Of a DNA stretch of 64,000 nucleotides, positions 47,009 to 55,214 are shown piece after piece (the stretch's first letter is position 1; each line of letters begins with the position of its first letter). The translations under genes were made by a program, and so were the position numbers. Source of the stretch: Enhygromyxa salina. Lineage in GTDB: Bacteria; Myxococcota_A; Polyangia; Nannocystales; Nannocystaceae. Under the pieces are notes generated by a model. The model was not told the origin of the DNA. It searched no databases and was given only the letters and a program-made list of their open reading frames with translations. Location of the stretch: positions 1-64,000 of the forward strand of contig NZ_JMCC02000075.1 of the NCBI RefSeq assembly GCF_000737335.2, given 5' to 3'.

Positions 47009-47842
47009 ATGGTTCGTGGGATGCGTTTGAGCGCCTGGCCGATCACCGACGTTGGTCGGGTCCGCAGTCACAACGAAGACTCGCACTATCTCAACGACGA
47101 GACGGGGCTGTTCTTGGTTGCTGACGGCATGGGGGGTCACGCCGGTGGAGCCCACGCGAGTCGGACCTGCGTCGAGGTCGTCGCGCGGGTGGTCCAGCGT
47201 GGGCTGCAGGGCCTGTCCGACATGCCCCGCGAGATCGCCCAGGCTGCGGTCAACGATCTGCTTGGCGCGTCCGCGAGCGAGGCCAGCGCGAGGATCTTCG
47301 ACCACGCCCAGCACGAGCCCACCTTGCACGGCATGGGCACGACGCTGACGGGGATCTTGTTCCATCAAGATCGCGGTCACATCGTCCATGTCGGCGACAG
47401 CCGCTGCTACCTGTTCCGCTCGGGTGTCGCCCGCCAGCTGACCAACGACCACTCGTGGCTCAACGAGCAGGTTCAGGCCGGCCTGCTCACCGAAGAAGAG
47501 GCCGCGCTCAGCGATCTCAAGCACATCATCACCCGCTCGGTCGGGTTCGAGCGCGAGGTCCAGGCCGACGTGCTCACCGTCAACGTGAGCCCCGGCGACG
47601 CGTTCTTGCTGTGCTCGGACGGGCTGTGCAACTACATCGACCTCGAAGAGATGGCCCACCTCGCGCGCCAGCACTTCTACTCGGACCTGCCCCAAGTCTG
47701 CATGGACATCGCCCTCGAGCGCGGCGGCGAAGACAACATCACCGTCGTCGTCATCGCCGCCTCCAACGGCCCCGATCGCCGCGTCGGCCCCCGCCCGCAG
47801 CGCAAGACCATCGCCGACACCCTGCCCCCCCTCGAGCGCTGA
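47009..47842 (+). CDS. PP2C-type (PPM) Ser/Thr protein phosphatase
   Basis: The ATG at 47009 gives 277 residues; ATG at 47021 is an alternative four codons later. All metal-binding motifs are present: GRVRSHNEDS, LFLVADGMGGHAGG, GMGTTLTGI, HIVHVGDSRCYLFR, LTNDHSW, FLLCSDGLCNYI and GGEDNITVVVI. It reverses Hanks-type kinase phosphorylation and, unlike many homologues, is not next to a kinase gene; kinases lie 15 kb either side. It is flanked by dispersed-repeat clusters on both sides. Cytoplasmic, with no TM segment. Confidence 0.95.
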   Translation: MVRGMRLSAWPITDVGRVRSHNEDSHYLNDETGLFLVADGMGGHAGGAHASRTCVEVVARVVQRGLQGLSDMPREIAQAAVNDLLGASASEASARIFDHAQHEPTLHGMGTTLTGILFHQDRGHIVHVGDSRCYLFRSGVARQLTNDHSWLNEQVQAGLLTEEEAALSDLKHIITRSVGFEREVQADVLTVNVSPGDAFLLCSDGLCNYIDLEEMAHLARQHFYSDLPQVCMDIALERGGEDNITVVVIAASNGPDRRVGPRPQRKTIADTLPPLER

Positions 47843-47913
47843 GCGGCCCCGACCATTCGGCGACCGGACGCGCCAGCCGCTGCTGTCGGGAAGTGGCGGG
47901 TGCCTGTGGGGTC
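47843..47913 (+). repeat. Degenerate partial copy of the dispersed repeat
   Basis: Directly after the PP2C stop the sequence GCGGCCCCGACCATTCGGCG, then ACGCGCCAGCCGCTGCTGTCGG and CTGTGGGGTC, follows the interior and tail of the repeat with several substitutions and no head hairpin. Another fragment (GACCAACGCGCCAGCCGC) follows at 47920-47937. Confidence 0.6.
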
Positions 47914-47968
47914 AAGAGCAGACCAACGCGCCAGCCGCCCACCACGCGGCTCCTCGATAGCACCCCGA

Positions 47969-48081
47969 GCCCCCTTCTAGGGGGCCACACATACGCCCGC
48001 GAACAAACGGCTCCGAGGAGCGAAGCGACCAGACGCGCCAGCGGCTGCAGTCGGCGAAGGCCGCCAGTGCATGTGGGGGTC
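47969..48081 (+). repeat. Full copy of the dispersed 112-bp repeat
   Basis: It starts AGCCCCCT-TCT-AGGGGGCC, continues ACACATACGCCC, GAGGAGCGAAGCGACCAGAC and GCGGCTGCAGTCGGCGAAGG, and ends TGTGGGGGTC. It lies between the PP2C and ferritin-like genes (region 47843-48163, no gene). Confidence 0.85.
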
Positions 48082-48088
48082 TAAAAAT

Positions 48089-48141
48089 GACAAGACGCGA
48101 AGCGGCTGCAGTCGGCGAGTCCCCCAGTGTATGTGGGGGTC
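48089..48141 (+). repeat. Partial copy (tail half) of the dispersed repeat
   Basis: GACAAGACGCGAAGCGGCTG followed by CAGTCGGCGAGT and a TGTGGGGGTC tail. The head hairpin is missing. It ends 22 bp before the start of the ferritin-like lipoprotein gene at 48164. Confidence 0.75.
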
Positions 48142-48163
48142 CAAAAACGCTACTCTCCCGCGC

Positions 48164-49651
48164 ATGCGCGACACCGACCTGCTTCGCCACCGGCTTTGGG
48201 TCCAGATCGGCCTCCCACTGGCCACCATTGCGCTGCTGAGCGCATGTGACGACGCGGCCAACGTCAAGCCCGTCAAGGTCGACACGGCCAACACGGCGAA
48301 GGCCCCCGACGCGGCCAAGCAGCACAACGCCGACGACGACGACGACGAAGACGACGACGACAACGACACCAAGGCCGCGACCAAGCCCGCACGCACGACC
48401 ACCGACAGCGCGTCCCCAGGCTACGTCCCGCCGGCCCGCATCGACGACATCCCCGCTGGCGAGTTCGACTACTTCGGCCCAGCCCGCGACCCGTTCACCG
48501 AGCACGAAGAAGAAGACGGCTGCCCGGCCGGCGACTGGTGCGGCACGCCGGAGAACGCCCGCAAGTTTGCGATCCAGCACGTGCCCGAGAAGATGGGCTG
48601 CCCGTCCAAGATCATCTCGCAGCCGGACGTCGTCAACGCGCTGAACAAGAAAGACAAGCAGTGGGACGGCCTGTCGTTCCACCCGATGATGCAGGGGCGG
48701 CTGATGACCTCGGTGACCACCGAGAAGCGGGCGGCCGGCAAGACCGACATCTGCTGCTACCACTGGTTCGAGTACTGCTCGGGTCGGCCGCTGCTCGATG
48801 GCGAAGACATGATCGTCGCCGAGCTGCGCGAGGGCTCGAGCTGGTCGTGCGACCCGGCCAAGGTCGCGGCGCCCGAAGATCGCCCCGACTCCGCGATCGA
48901 TCCCAGCGTGCGGGCCCGGCTTGCGCAGATGTGGGTCGACGACGCGCTGATGGAGCACGCCGCGATCGCGGCGTTCGAGCGCGCGACCCTCGAGCTGATG
49001 GCCATGGCCGCGCCGCCCTCGTTGCTGGGTGAGGTCCAGGCCGCGGCCAGCGACGAGGTCGAGCACGCGATGCACTGCTTTGGGCTGGCGGCGCGCTTTT
49101 CTGGGCTGGCGCGCGAGCCCGGGCCGCTCGGGTCGCTCGAGCCGCGCGTGCGCGGGCTGGCGGCGCTCGCGGATCACGATCCCGACGGCGCCGAAGTTGG
49201 CGCAGACTGGATCCGCCTCGCAATCGACACCTTCGTCGAGGGCTGCGTGGGCGAGACCATCGCCACGCTGATCGCCCGCCGGGCCCAGCGCCACTGCCAA
49301 GACCCCGCGATCCTCACCTTGCTCGAGCGGATCGTCGACGACGAAGGCCGCCACGCGGGCCTGGCCTGGCAGACGATCCAGTGGATCACCGAGGCCAGCG
49401 GCAAGCACAGCGACGCCGTGCTCGAGGCCCTGAGTCAGCAGGCGCAAGCGATGGCCAACGAGGCCGAGCGGGCCTGCGAGCAGCTGCCCCCCGCGGATCC
49501 CGACGCCGCCGCGCTCGGCCGCTATGGTCGCTGTGACCGGCGCACCGAGCTGCTCGCCCGGCGCGACGCGTGGTCGCAGCTGATCCTCCCCACGCTCGCC
49601 GCGATCGCCCAGACCGACACCAGCGAGCAGGGTCCCGAGGCATGGACGTAG
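48164..49651 (+). CDS. Lipoprotein with ferritin-like helical domain
   Basis: The ATG at 48164 opens a lipoprotein signal (LWVQIGLPLATIALLSAC, Cys about 28), giving 495 residues. After an acidic Asp/Glu-rich stalk comes a Cys-containing region (DGCPAGDWCGTP, CCYHWFEYCSGRP). The C-terminal half (about 260-440) is a ferritin-like four-helix bundle. Iron-ligand-like residues occur in MWVDDALMEHAAIAAFERATLELM, AASDEVEHAMHCFG, ETIATLIARRA and ERIVDDEGRHAGLAW (E..H and DE..H pairs). A surface di-iron or metal-handling role is possible but not shown. Its last 10 bp overlap the next gene in another frame, so the three genes 48164-51938 are one operon. Confidence 0.82.
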   Translation: MRDTDLLRHRLWVQIGLPLATIALLSACDDAANVKPVKVDTANTAKAPDAAKQHNADDDDDEDDDDNDTKAATKPARTTTDSASPGYVPPARIDDIPAGEFDYFGPARDPFTEHEEEDGCPAGDWCGTPENARKFAIQHVPEKMGCPSKIISQPDVVNALNKKDKQWDGLSFHPMMQGRLMTSVTTEKRAAGKTDICCYHWFEYCSGRPLLDGEDMIVAELREGSSWSCDPAKVAAPEDRPDSAIDPSVRARLAQMWVDDALMEHAAIAAFERATLELMAMAAPPSLLGEVQAAASDEVEHAMHCFGLAARFSGLAREPGPLGSLEPRVRGLAALADHDPDGAEVGADWIRLAIDTFVEGCVGETIATLIARRAQRHCQDPAILTLLERIVDDEGRHAGLAWQTIQWITEASGKHSDAVLEALSQQAQAMANEAERACEQLPPADPDAAALGRYGRCDRRTELLARRDAWSQLILPTLAAIAQTDTSEQGPEAWT

Positions 49652-51228
49652 ACGCGGCCGCTCTCAAACCCAAACCCGCCGTGCCTGTGTCGCTCAACCG
49701 CCGCGTCAGCGACTGGTTTGGTGCGGACCGCAAGCGCCGTTGGTGGGTGCTGGTGTTGTTCGTCGCGGCGCTGATCGTGCGCCTGAACTGGAACCTCAAC
49801 GTCCACCCGCACGGCGAGTACATCTACTCGGACATGAAGGGCTACTGGGGCCGGGCAGACTCGCTGCTCGACGACCCGTTCTCGGTCCGCGAGTACGACG
49901 CGTTCTTCCCGTTTGGCACCACGTGGCTGGTCGCGGGGATCAAGTGGGTGTTTGGGCGCGACTGCTTTGGCGCGATCGCGGTGATCTACGCGGTGTTCGG
50001 GGCCTCGATCGTCGCGGCTTCCTACGCGATCGCGGATCGGATCATGGGCGCCCGGCTGCCCTGGATCGCGCCTGCGGTCGGGCTGTTCCTCGTCGTCTAC
50101 TACCCGCTGATCGCGATCGGCGGCTACGTGCTCAGCGAGCTGCCGTTCAGCTTCTGCCTGACCCTTGCCGTGCTCATGCTGATCCGCGTGGTCGACGAGG
50201 GCCGGGGCCGCGACGCGTGGCTGCTTGGCCTGCTGCTTGGCCTGGGGATGTTGATCCGGCCCCAGGTGATCCTGAGCGTGGCGTTGATCGGCAGCTTCTG
50301 GCTGGTGGCGCGGTGGCGGTGGCGCGGCTCCGAAAACCCCTACGCCAAGCTCCGCTGGGCTCACATCGGCTACATCGCGGTCCCGCTGGGGCTGCTGCTC
50401 ACGATGTCCGCGATCCGCTTCCACGTGCACACGGGGCGGGTCGGCCTGGTCTCGGAGAACAGCAGCATCAACCTGGTGTTTGGGCGCTGTCACAACAAGG
50501 GCATCTACTCGCGCCCGGACGGCGAGGGCCACGGGACCATCCGGTTCTCACCACCGCCGCTGATCCAGCTCGAGGCCCACACCGAGCGCAACCCCAACTC
50601 GCTGATCCAGGTCAAGTCGGTGTGGGGCGACCACCCCGAGCCGCTCCCGGAGGTGCCCGGGTTTGCGATCGACGAGTTTGGCTGCACCCGCCGCGCGTGC
50701 CGTGAACCCGGTAGCGAGATCGAGTACCGCGGCTACATCGGCGACGGCGAGATCCACAAGAAGATCGTCAAGGCCTGCCTGGTCCGCGGCGGGGTCAAGC
50801 GTCAGGCCTACTTCACCTTCACCCACTGGGTGATGCTGTGGCGGACCAACCTGATGTGGCCCGACCAGGCCAACCCCCGCCCGCGCTCGACCGACCCCGA
50901 CGAGGGCTGGCGCCACCGCCAAGAGGTGTGGTCGCGGATCCACCGGGCGCTGCTGATGGTCCCAGCGCTGCTCGGGCTTGGGTTTGTGTTCGCGCCGCGC
51001 AGGCGGCCCAAAGAGGCGCTGGTGTCCCTCAACTTCTGGGCGCTGATGGTGGTCACGGGCGTGTGGCTGGGCGGGGCCCGGTTCCGGGTGCCCTATGATC
51101 CGATCATCGTGTTGCTGGCCGCGTTCAGCTACGGGGTCGCGTGGGAGCAGGCCCGGAAGCTGTGGGCGAAGCTGAAGGCCAGGCGGTCCGGGGCTGGCAG
51201 CGCGCCGGCTGGCGGTGAGCCCGAGTGA
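49642..51228 (+). CDS. Multi-spanning membrane glycosyltransferase (GT39/ArnT-like)
   Basis: The ATG at 49642 gives 528 residues. About ten TM helices are predicted, beginning WWVLVLFVAALIVRL. The first periplasmic loop has the acidic motif HPHGEYIYSDMKGYWGRADSLLDD (about 55-78), matching the catalytic Asp/Glu loop of GT-C dolichol/undecaprenyl-phosphate sugar transferases. Further text (FPFGTTWLVAGIKWVFG, GLLLGLGMLIRPQ) fits this superfamily. A large loop of about 190 residues (265-450) precedes the last helices. It likely glycosylates protein or envelope lipid in the periplasm. It overlaps the ferritin-like gene by 10 bp and the next gene by 4 nt (GTGA). Confidence 0.85.
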   Translation: MDVDAAALKPKPAVPVSLNRRVSDWFGADRKRRWWVLVLFVAALIVRLNWNLNVHPHGEYIYSDMKGYWGRADSLLDDPFSVREYDAFFPFGTTWLVAGIKWVFGRDCFGAIAVIYAVFGASIVAASYAIADRIMGARLPWIAPAVGLFLVVYYPLIAIGGYVLSELPFSFCLTLAVLMLIRVVDEGRGRDAWLLGLLLGLGMLIRPQVILSVALIGSFWLVARWRWRGSENPYAKLRWAHIGYIAVPLGLLLTMSAIRFHVHTGRVGLVSENSSINLVFGRCHNKGIYSRPDGEGHGTIRFSPPPLIQLEAHTERNPNSLIQVKSVWGDHPEPLPEVPGFAIDEFGCTRRACREPGSEIEYRGYIGDGEIHKKIVKACLVRGGVKRQAYFTFTHWVMLWRTNLMWPDQANPRPRSTDPDEGWRHRQEVWSRIHRALLMVPALLGLGFVFAPRRRPKEALVSLNFWALMVVTGVWLGGARFRVPYDPIIVLLAAFSYGVAWEQARKLWAKLKARRSGAGSAPAGGEPE

Positions 51229-51938
51229 GCCTTGGGCTGGAGCTGGAGCACGAGCGGGCGTTCTTGCGGCGGCTCGACTCGGTCGCGATCCGCGAGCTGC
51301 CGGGCTTCGTCCGCGGTCGCCAGCGGCTGCCAACGGAGCACGGCCGCGCGGGGGATCTGTTCGTCCAGACCCTCGTCGAGCAAGCGGTTGGCGACGAGGT
51401 CCGGGCGGTCTACGACGCGGCCAAGCGGCTGCTGGGGCTGCGGCGGCGCCAGCTCGAGCGGGCGATCGCCATCGATGGCGGCAACGTCGAGGCGCCGCAA
51501 TTTCACTTCGTGATCGAGATCGGCCTCGACCCCGCCAACATCGCGCGCGCGCTGTGGCAGCGGCAGGTGATCCCGCTCGCTGCCCCCCACTCGCTCCCCT
51601 TCGATTTTGACGAGGTGTTTCCGGTCGCCTGCGACGAGCTGGTCGTGCCGATCGCCAACCCGCGCACAGACGGTATGCCGCAAGACTTTGATCTCGTGGT
51701 CGAGCGCCTCGAAGACTTCGCGCAGCTGCACGGTGGCGCGGTCGAGGAGGACGAGGACCAGGCCCAGGCCAGCCTCACGACCAGCGACGGCAGCCGGATC
51801 GCGCTGGATCTGGGCGCGCACGAGCTGAGCTTGCGGATGCTGGGGGTCTCGGGCTGCCGCGCGCTGCTGCTCGAGGCCGGGCACCGCTTCGCCGAGCTCA
51901 CCGGGCCGATCGTGTCCCGACTCGAAGCCCGCGCGTAG
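51225..51938 (+). CDS. Conserved-looking hypothetical protein
   Basis: A GTG overlapping the previous stop gives 237 residues with no signal or TM segment. The N-terminal half is helical (LGLELEHERAFLRRLDSVAIRELPGFVRG, LFVQTLVEQAVGDEVRAVYDAAKRLLGLRRRQLERAI). The second half is strand-rich (FHFVIEIGLDPANIARALWQRQVIPL, RIALDLGAHELSLRML). No family or catalytic motif was recognised. Operon position suggests a link to the glycosyltransferase. It is convergent with the thioredoxin-like gene at 51959. Confidence 0.75.
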   Translation: MSLGLELEHERAFLRRLDSVAIRELPGFVRGRQRLPTEHGRAGDLFVQTLVEQAVGDEVRAVYDAAKRLLGLRRRQLERAIAIDGGNVEAPQFHFVIEIGLDPANIARALWQRQVIPLAAPHSLPFDFDEVFPVACDELVVPIANPRTDGMPQDFDLVVERLEDFAQLHGGAVEEDEDQAQASLTTSDGSRIALDLGAHELSLRMLGVSGCRALLLEAGHRFAELTGPIVSRLEARA

Positions 51939-51958
51939 CCTGGTTTCAGCTCGCCCGC

Positions 51959-52528
51959 TCAGTCTTCGTCGAGCAGCGCGTCGATCTCCGCTCGCAAGGT
52001 TCGCTCGCTCACCTGCCCGAGGTGCATGTGCCGCGCCCTGCCCTGCTTGTCGACCAACACCATGTACGGGATCTGCTCGACCCCAAACGCCCGCGCGAGC
52101 TGGCCGTCGTCGTAGATCTGCGCGAACTCGAGGTCCCGATCCGCGAGGAACGCCTGCACGAGTTGGCGACGCTCGTTCATCGGCCCGCTGTCACGGTTGA
52201 CGCCGTACACGACAAACTCCGACTCCCCCGCGTAGCCGCGATCGATCGCGGCGACGGTTGGCATCTCGAGTTTGCACGCGCCACACCAGGTCGCCCAGAA
52301 GGTCAGCAGCGAGACCTGGCCCTCGAGCTGCGCCGGGCCAAACGCGGTGCCGTCGTCCAGCTTGGTCGAGAATTCCGGGACTGGATCGCCGCGGGTCACC
52401 GGCGTGTAGCTGTCCCAGTTCTGCAGGCCGATGCCAAGGTCTTGCGCGCCTGCAACAACCACCAGCGCGACGACCAACGCGCCGATCCCCACCTGAAGTT
52501 TGTCGAGCGGGCGGCGTGCGTCAGTCAT
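51959..52528 (-). CDS. TlpA/ResA-like membrane-anchored thioredoxin
   Basis: The ATG at 52528 gives 189 residues. One N-terminal TM helix (IGALVVALVVVAGAQDLGIGL) anchors a periplasmic thioredoxin domain: PEFSTKLDDGTAFGPAQLEGQVSLLTFWATWCGACKLEMPTV with the redox CGAC motif, later the cis-Pro region VEQIPYMVLVDKQG. The family reduces disulfides in apocytochrome c or other secreted proteins. Its start lies 8 bp inside the previous gene (52521-53051), so they are translationally coupled. Confidence 0.92.
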   Translation of the reverse strand: MTDARRPLDKLQVGIGALVVALVVVAGAQDLGIGLQNWDSYTPVTRGDPVPEFSTKLDDGTAFGPAQLEGQVSLLTFWATWCGACKLEMPTVAAIDRGYAGESEFVVYGVNRDSGPMNERRQLVQAFLADRDLEFAQIYDDGQLARAFGVEQIPYMVLVDKQGRARHMHLGQVSERTLRAEIDALLDED

Positions 52529-53051
52529 GGGTGACTCCTGGGGCGTCATCGGCGGTCTGGTCCAGCTGCGCGGCGTCATCGATCGCCGCTTCGGTTGGCG
52601 CCGGCACCCGAGCGCGGATCCAGACCCCGAGCCCGGCCGCCCACGCGGTCCCCAGCATCTCGGGCAGGTAGCGCGGGCCGGGGATCATCACGCCCTGCTG
52701 GCGCAAGAGGTTGGCGAAGGTCGCCACCAGCACCAGCGCAACCAGCGGAAGGTGGCGGTAGCGACTGCGGGCGGCGCCAACGATGCTCTCTACGATCAGC
52801 CCGACCAGCAGCGGGGTCAGCAGCGCGATCGCCAGCCCGTTGACCAGCAGCCAGAAGCTACGAAACACCTGGTAGCGCGCGACCGTCTCTGTGAGGTGCT
52901 GGATCTGGCTGCCCAGCACGAACAGCGCGGCGAGCAGCCACCAATCGAAGCGACCCTCGCCGGGCTCGAGCGCCGCGAGCGTTGGCCGCGGCCGGATGAG
53001 GATGCCCCCCCAGCGAAGCAAGGTCGCGCGTACGGCTGACACTGCGTACAT
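52521..53051 (-). CDS. Polytopic membrane protein (Yip1-like)
   Basis: The ATG at 53051 gives 176 residues. After RATLLRWGGILIRPRPTLAALEP the protein has about four TM helices (FDWWLLAALFVLGSQI, FWLLVNGLAIALLTPLLVGLIVE, LPLVALVLVATFANLL, PEMLGTAWAAGLGVWI) and a polar tail. The arrangement is weakly like Yip1-domain proteins. It shares one base with the stop of the upstream gene (TGATG) and overlaps the TlpA-like gene by 8 bp, giving a three-gene operon 54283 to 51959. Function unknown. Confidence 0.72.
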   Translation of the reverse strand: MYAVSAVRATLLRWGGILIRPRPTLAALEPGEGRFDWWLLAALFVLGSQIQHLTETVARYQVFRSFWLLVNGLAIALLTPLLVGLIVESIVGAARSRYRHLPLVALVLVATFANLLRQQGVMIPGPRYLPEMLGTAWAAGLGVWIRARVPAPTEAAIDDAAQLDQTADDAPGVTHD

Positions 53052-54283
53052 CAACGTCGCGCTTGTATCTTACGTTTCGCGGCCGTGGCCAGCGCCGAGG
53101 GGATCGCCTTCGAGCGCGCGACCTTCTGGACGTCGGTGCGGTTGAGAAACGCGAGCAAGCTCATCGAGCGCGCCAACGGCGTCTTCGGGTTCATGACCAG
53201 GTGCAATTTGACCGTGTACAGCTTGACCCACTCGCGCCGGTTCGAGATGTACGTGATGACCTCTTGCGGCAGCGATCGGTTGGCCGCGAAGGCCACGGCC
53301 TCGTCATCGCGGACCTTGGGCGAGCGGATCGTTGCCATCGCCACGGTCTTGTTCGAGTCGCGCACCAACAGCGAGCGATCGTACTTGTCGCCAAGCAGCG
53401 CGGTGCGGATCTTCTCGAGCGGCCGCATCTGTCCGATCTGATGCATGCGGCTCTCTTTGCTGATCGGCTGCTTGTCCTCTTCGCGGTCCTCGGGCTTCGC
53501 TTGCTCGGCGCCTGCTTCGGCCCCGTCGCCAGCCTCGTCGCCAGGCAGCGGCCCCTCGTAGATCTCGGCGTCGGGGTCATCGAATTCTGGCAGGTCGAGC
53601 TGGTCCTGCACATCGGCGGCGCCGAACATGTCGAGCAGTTGGGCCTCGGCCTCGACCACTTTTTCGGTCGAGTGGATGTCCTTGAACATCTGATCGCGGG
53701 TCTCGTCGACCGGGCCGCTGTCGGCCAGCGCGAGCCGGATCTCGTCCATCGCCGGGAGCCCCAGATCCACGTCTTGGCGATCCGCGAGCTCGAGCATCCG
53801 GTGGATCACGCTCATCCGGCAGTGGCGATTTTGGTAGAGGCTGGCCACGATCTTCGGACAGGCGAGCCAGCGGGTCTCGTTGTCGGCCAGCACGTCGCAG
53901 ACGCCCTCGGGGCACACACGCGCGATCCCGATCAGCGACTCGTCATCGACCTTGGGGTGGCGAATGACCTGCTGCAGGACCGCATCGTTGCGCGCGAACT
54001 TGCGACCCAGCAGATCCAGCACGCCAGCCGGCAGCCGCTTGTCTGCCAACGCGCCGTCGAGCACCGCAGCGGGCAGGCCCTCGATCGTCTTGCCGGCCGT
54101 CTCGGCGTGATCGTCGTTGGAGACCCAGACCTGGTAGAGCGCGACCAACATGTCCCGCGGCGGCAGCGGGGCCAGCCCGCCCGCGACCATCATCCGCATC
54201 TTCTCGGGTGCCGCGTCCCCAACGAACTTTGCGGCGATCGGGCCAAGCTCGGCGACCTCGAGTGAGACATGCGCGAAGGCCAT
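53051..54283 (-). CDS. Cytoplasmic helical-repeat hypothetical protein
   Basis: The ATG at 54283 gives 410 residues; the frame upstream is repeat DNA and not coding. It starts MAFAHVSLEVAELGPIAAKFVGDAAPEKMRMMVAGGLAPLPPRDML and consists of short helical repeats: VRHP-type units such as DAVLQQVIRHPKVDDESLIGIARVC, PEGVCDVLADNETRWLACP and DDEAVAFAANRSLPQEVITYISNRREW. They resemble HEAT/DUF2336-like repeats found in deltaproteobacterial proteins of unknown role. A charged insert (about 230-310) splits two repeat blocks. It is the first gene of an operon with a membrane protein and a TlpA-like thioredoxin. Confidence 0.75.
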   Translation of the reverse strand: MAFAHVSLEVAELGPIAAKFVGDAAPEKMRMMVAGGLAPLPPRDMLVALYQVWVSNDDHAETAGKTIEGLPAAVLDGALADKRLPAGVLDLLGRKFARNDAVLQQVIRHPKVDDESLIGIARVCPEGVCDVLADNETRWLACPKIVASLYQNRHCRMSVIHRMLELADRQDVDLGLPAMDEIRLALADSGPVDETRDQMFKDIHSTEKVVEAEAQLLDMFGAADVQDQLDLPEFDDPDAEIYEGPLPGDEAGDGAEAGAEQAKPEDREEDKQPISKESRMHQIGQMRPLEKIRTALLGDKYDRSLLVRDSNKTVAMATIRSPKVRDDEAVAFAANRSLPQEVITYISNRREWVKLYTVKLHLVMNPKTPLARSMSLLAFLNRTDVQKVARSKAIPSALATAAKRKIQARR

Positions 54284-54326
54284 GTCCGCGCAGTGTGCCA
54301 CGGAACGCCCCGAGAGTCTTTTCCTT

Positions 54327-54378
54327 GACCCCCACAGACACCTTAGACTTCGCCGACAGCAGACGCGAAGCGAACACA
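54327..54378 (-). repeat. Partial inverted copy (tail) of the dispersed repeat
   Basis: On the forward strand it reads GACCCCCACAGACACCTTAG, then ACTTCGCCGAC, the reverse complement of the tail of the full copy at 54418-54529. The two could pair to form a long stem. The head hairpin is absent here. Confidence 0.7.
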
Positions 54379-54417
54379 GTCGGCGAAGCAGCCGTACACG
54401 TCCGCCGAAGCCACCCG

Positions 54418-54529
54418 AGCCCCCTTCCAGGGGGCCACACATGCGACAGCGAACAAACGGCCCCGAGGAGCGAAGCGACCAGACGCGAAGCGGCTGCAGT
54501 CGGCGAAGTCTAAGGTCTCTGTGGGGGTC
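54418..54529 (+). repeat. Full copy of the dispersed 112-bp repeat
   Basis: It starts AGCCCCCT-TCC-AGGGGGCC, continues ACACATGCGACAGC, GAGGAGCGAAGCGACCAGAC and GCGGCTGCAGTCGGCGAAGT, and ends TGTGGGGGTC one base before the stop (TAA) of the reverse gene at 54531. Read from that gene it therefore forms the 3' untranslated region and ends in the hairpin. Confidence 0.85.
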
Positions 54530-54530
54530 A

Positions 54531-55163
54531 TTAATAGTCGCAGAATTCCCACTCTGAGTTCTGCTCGACGGCCCACATCTGCACGTCCAGCACCTGCTCG
54601 ACGGGTCCTTCGGGCGCTTGCATGGTCACGCTCAGCGTGCCGGGCAGCCCGTGGATGACCGAGAGATCGTCGATCTGATCCGGCGGGAACAGCTGGAACC
54701 GGGTCTGAAGGTAGTAGCACTCGTAGGAGTACTCGTAGGTCTCCTCGCAGCACGCGACGTAGATGTTGAAGTCGCTCTCGGCGAAGTGGCCGTTGGGGCC
54801 AACGTTGTAGCCTTCGACGTCGAGCGTGACGTGGAACTCTACCTCTTCGCTCTCGGGGATGAACCCGCCCAGCTGCGGGTCGGTCTCGAGCATGAAGAAG
54901 CCCTGAAAGCCGCACTCGACCCGCAAGTCGCTGCCGCCACCAAGCAGCTCTTGGCCCTGGTAGACCTGAAACCATGGCTCGCTGGGGCCTTCGCTCAGGC
55001 CGCACCAGTCCTCGGGCGGATCACCGTCGCCTGTGTTCGAGTCGACTCCCTCCGCGCTCGTGTCCGAGTCGCCTTCGCCGTTGGACGACCCATCATCGCC
55101 AACGACGGTTTTCGCACAGGACAGCAGCAGCGGCATCAGTGGGAGCAAGGCACGCGTGTTCAC
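54531..55163 (-). CDS. Lipoprotein of unknown function
   Basis: A GTG at 55163 gives 210 residues with a lipoprotein signal (NTRALLPLMPLLLSC, Cys about 16) and a Gly/Asp/Ser stalk (about 20-50). The remaining domain (about 50-210) is strand-rich with six cysteines (DWCGL, VECGFQG, VACCEETYEYSYECYY, EFCDY) and many aromatic residues. No family was recognised. It is divergent from the beta-propeller-like lipoprotein at 55215 across 51 bp. A copy of the dispersed repeat begins one base after the stop. Confidence 0.75.
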   Translation of the reverse strand: MNTRALLPLMPLLLSCAKTVVGDDGSSNGEGDSDTSAEGVDSNTGDGDPPEDWCGLSEGPSEPWFQVYQGQELLGGGSDLRVECGFQGFFMLETDPQLGGFIPESEEVEFHVTLDVEGYNVGPNGHFAESDFNIYVACCEETYEYSYECYYLQTRFQLFPPDQIDDLSVIHGLPGTLSVTMQAPEGPVEQVLDVQMWAVEQNSEWEFCDY

Positions 55164-55214
55164 CCAACTAAGTTCTCACGCCCGGGCCCCGCTGCGAAGC
55201 GATACCATTCGCGC

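Noticed and set aside
53063..54265. 400-codon forward frame
   Set aside because: Antisense of the helical-repeat protein gene; no domain text and no plausible start signal.
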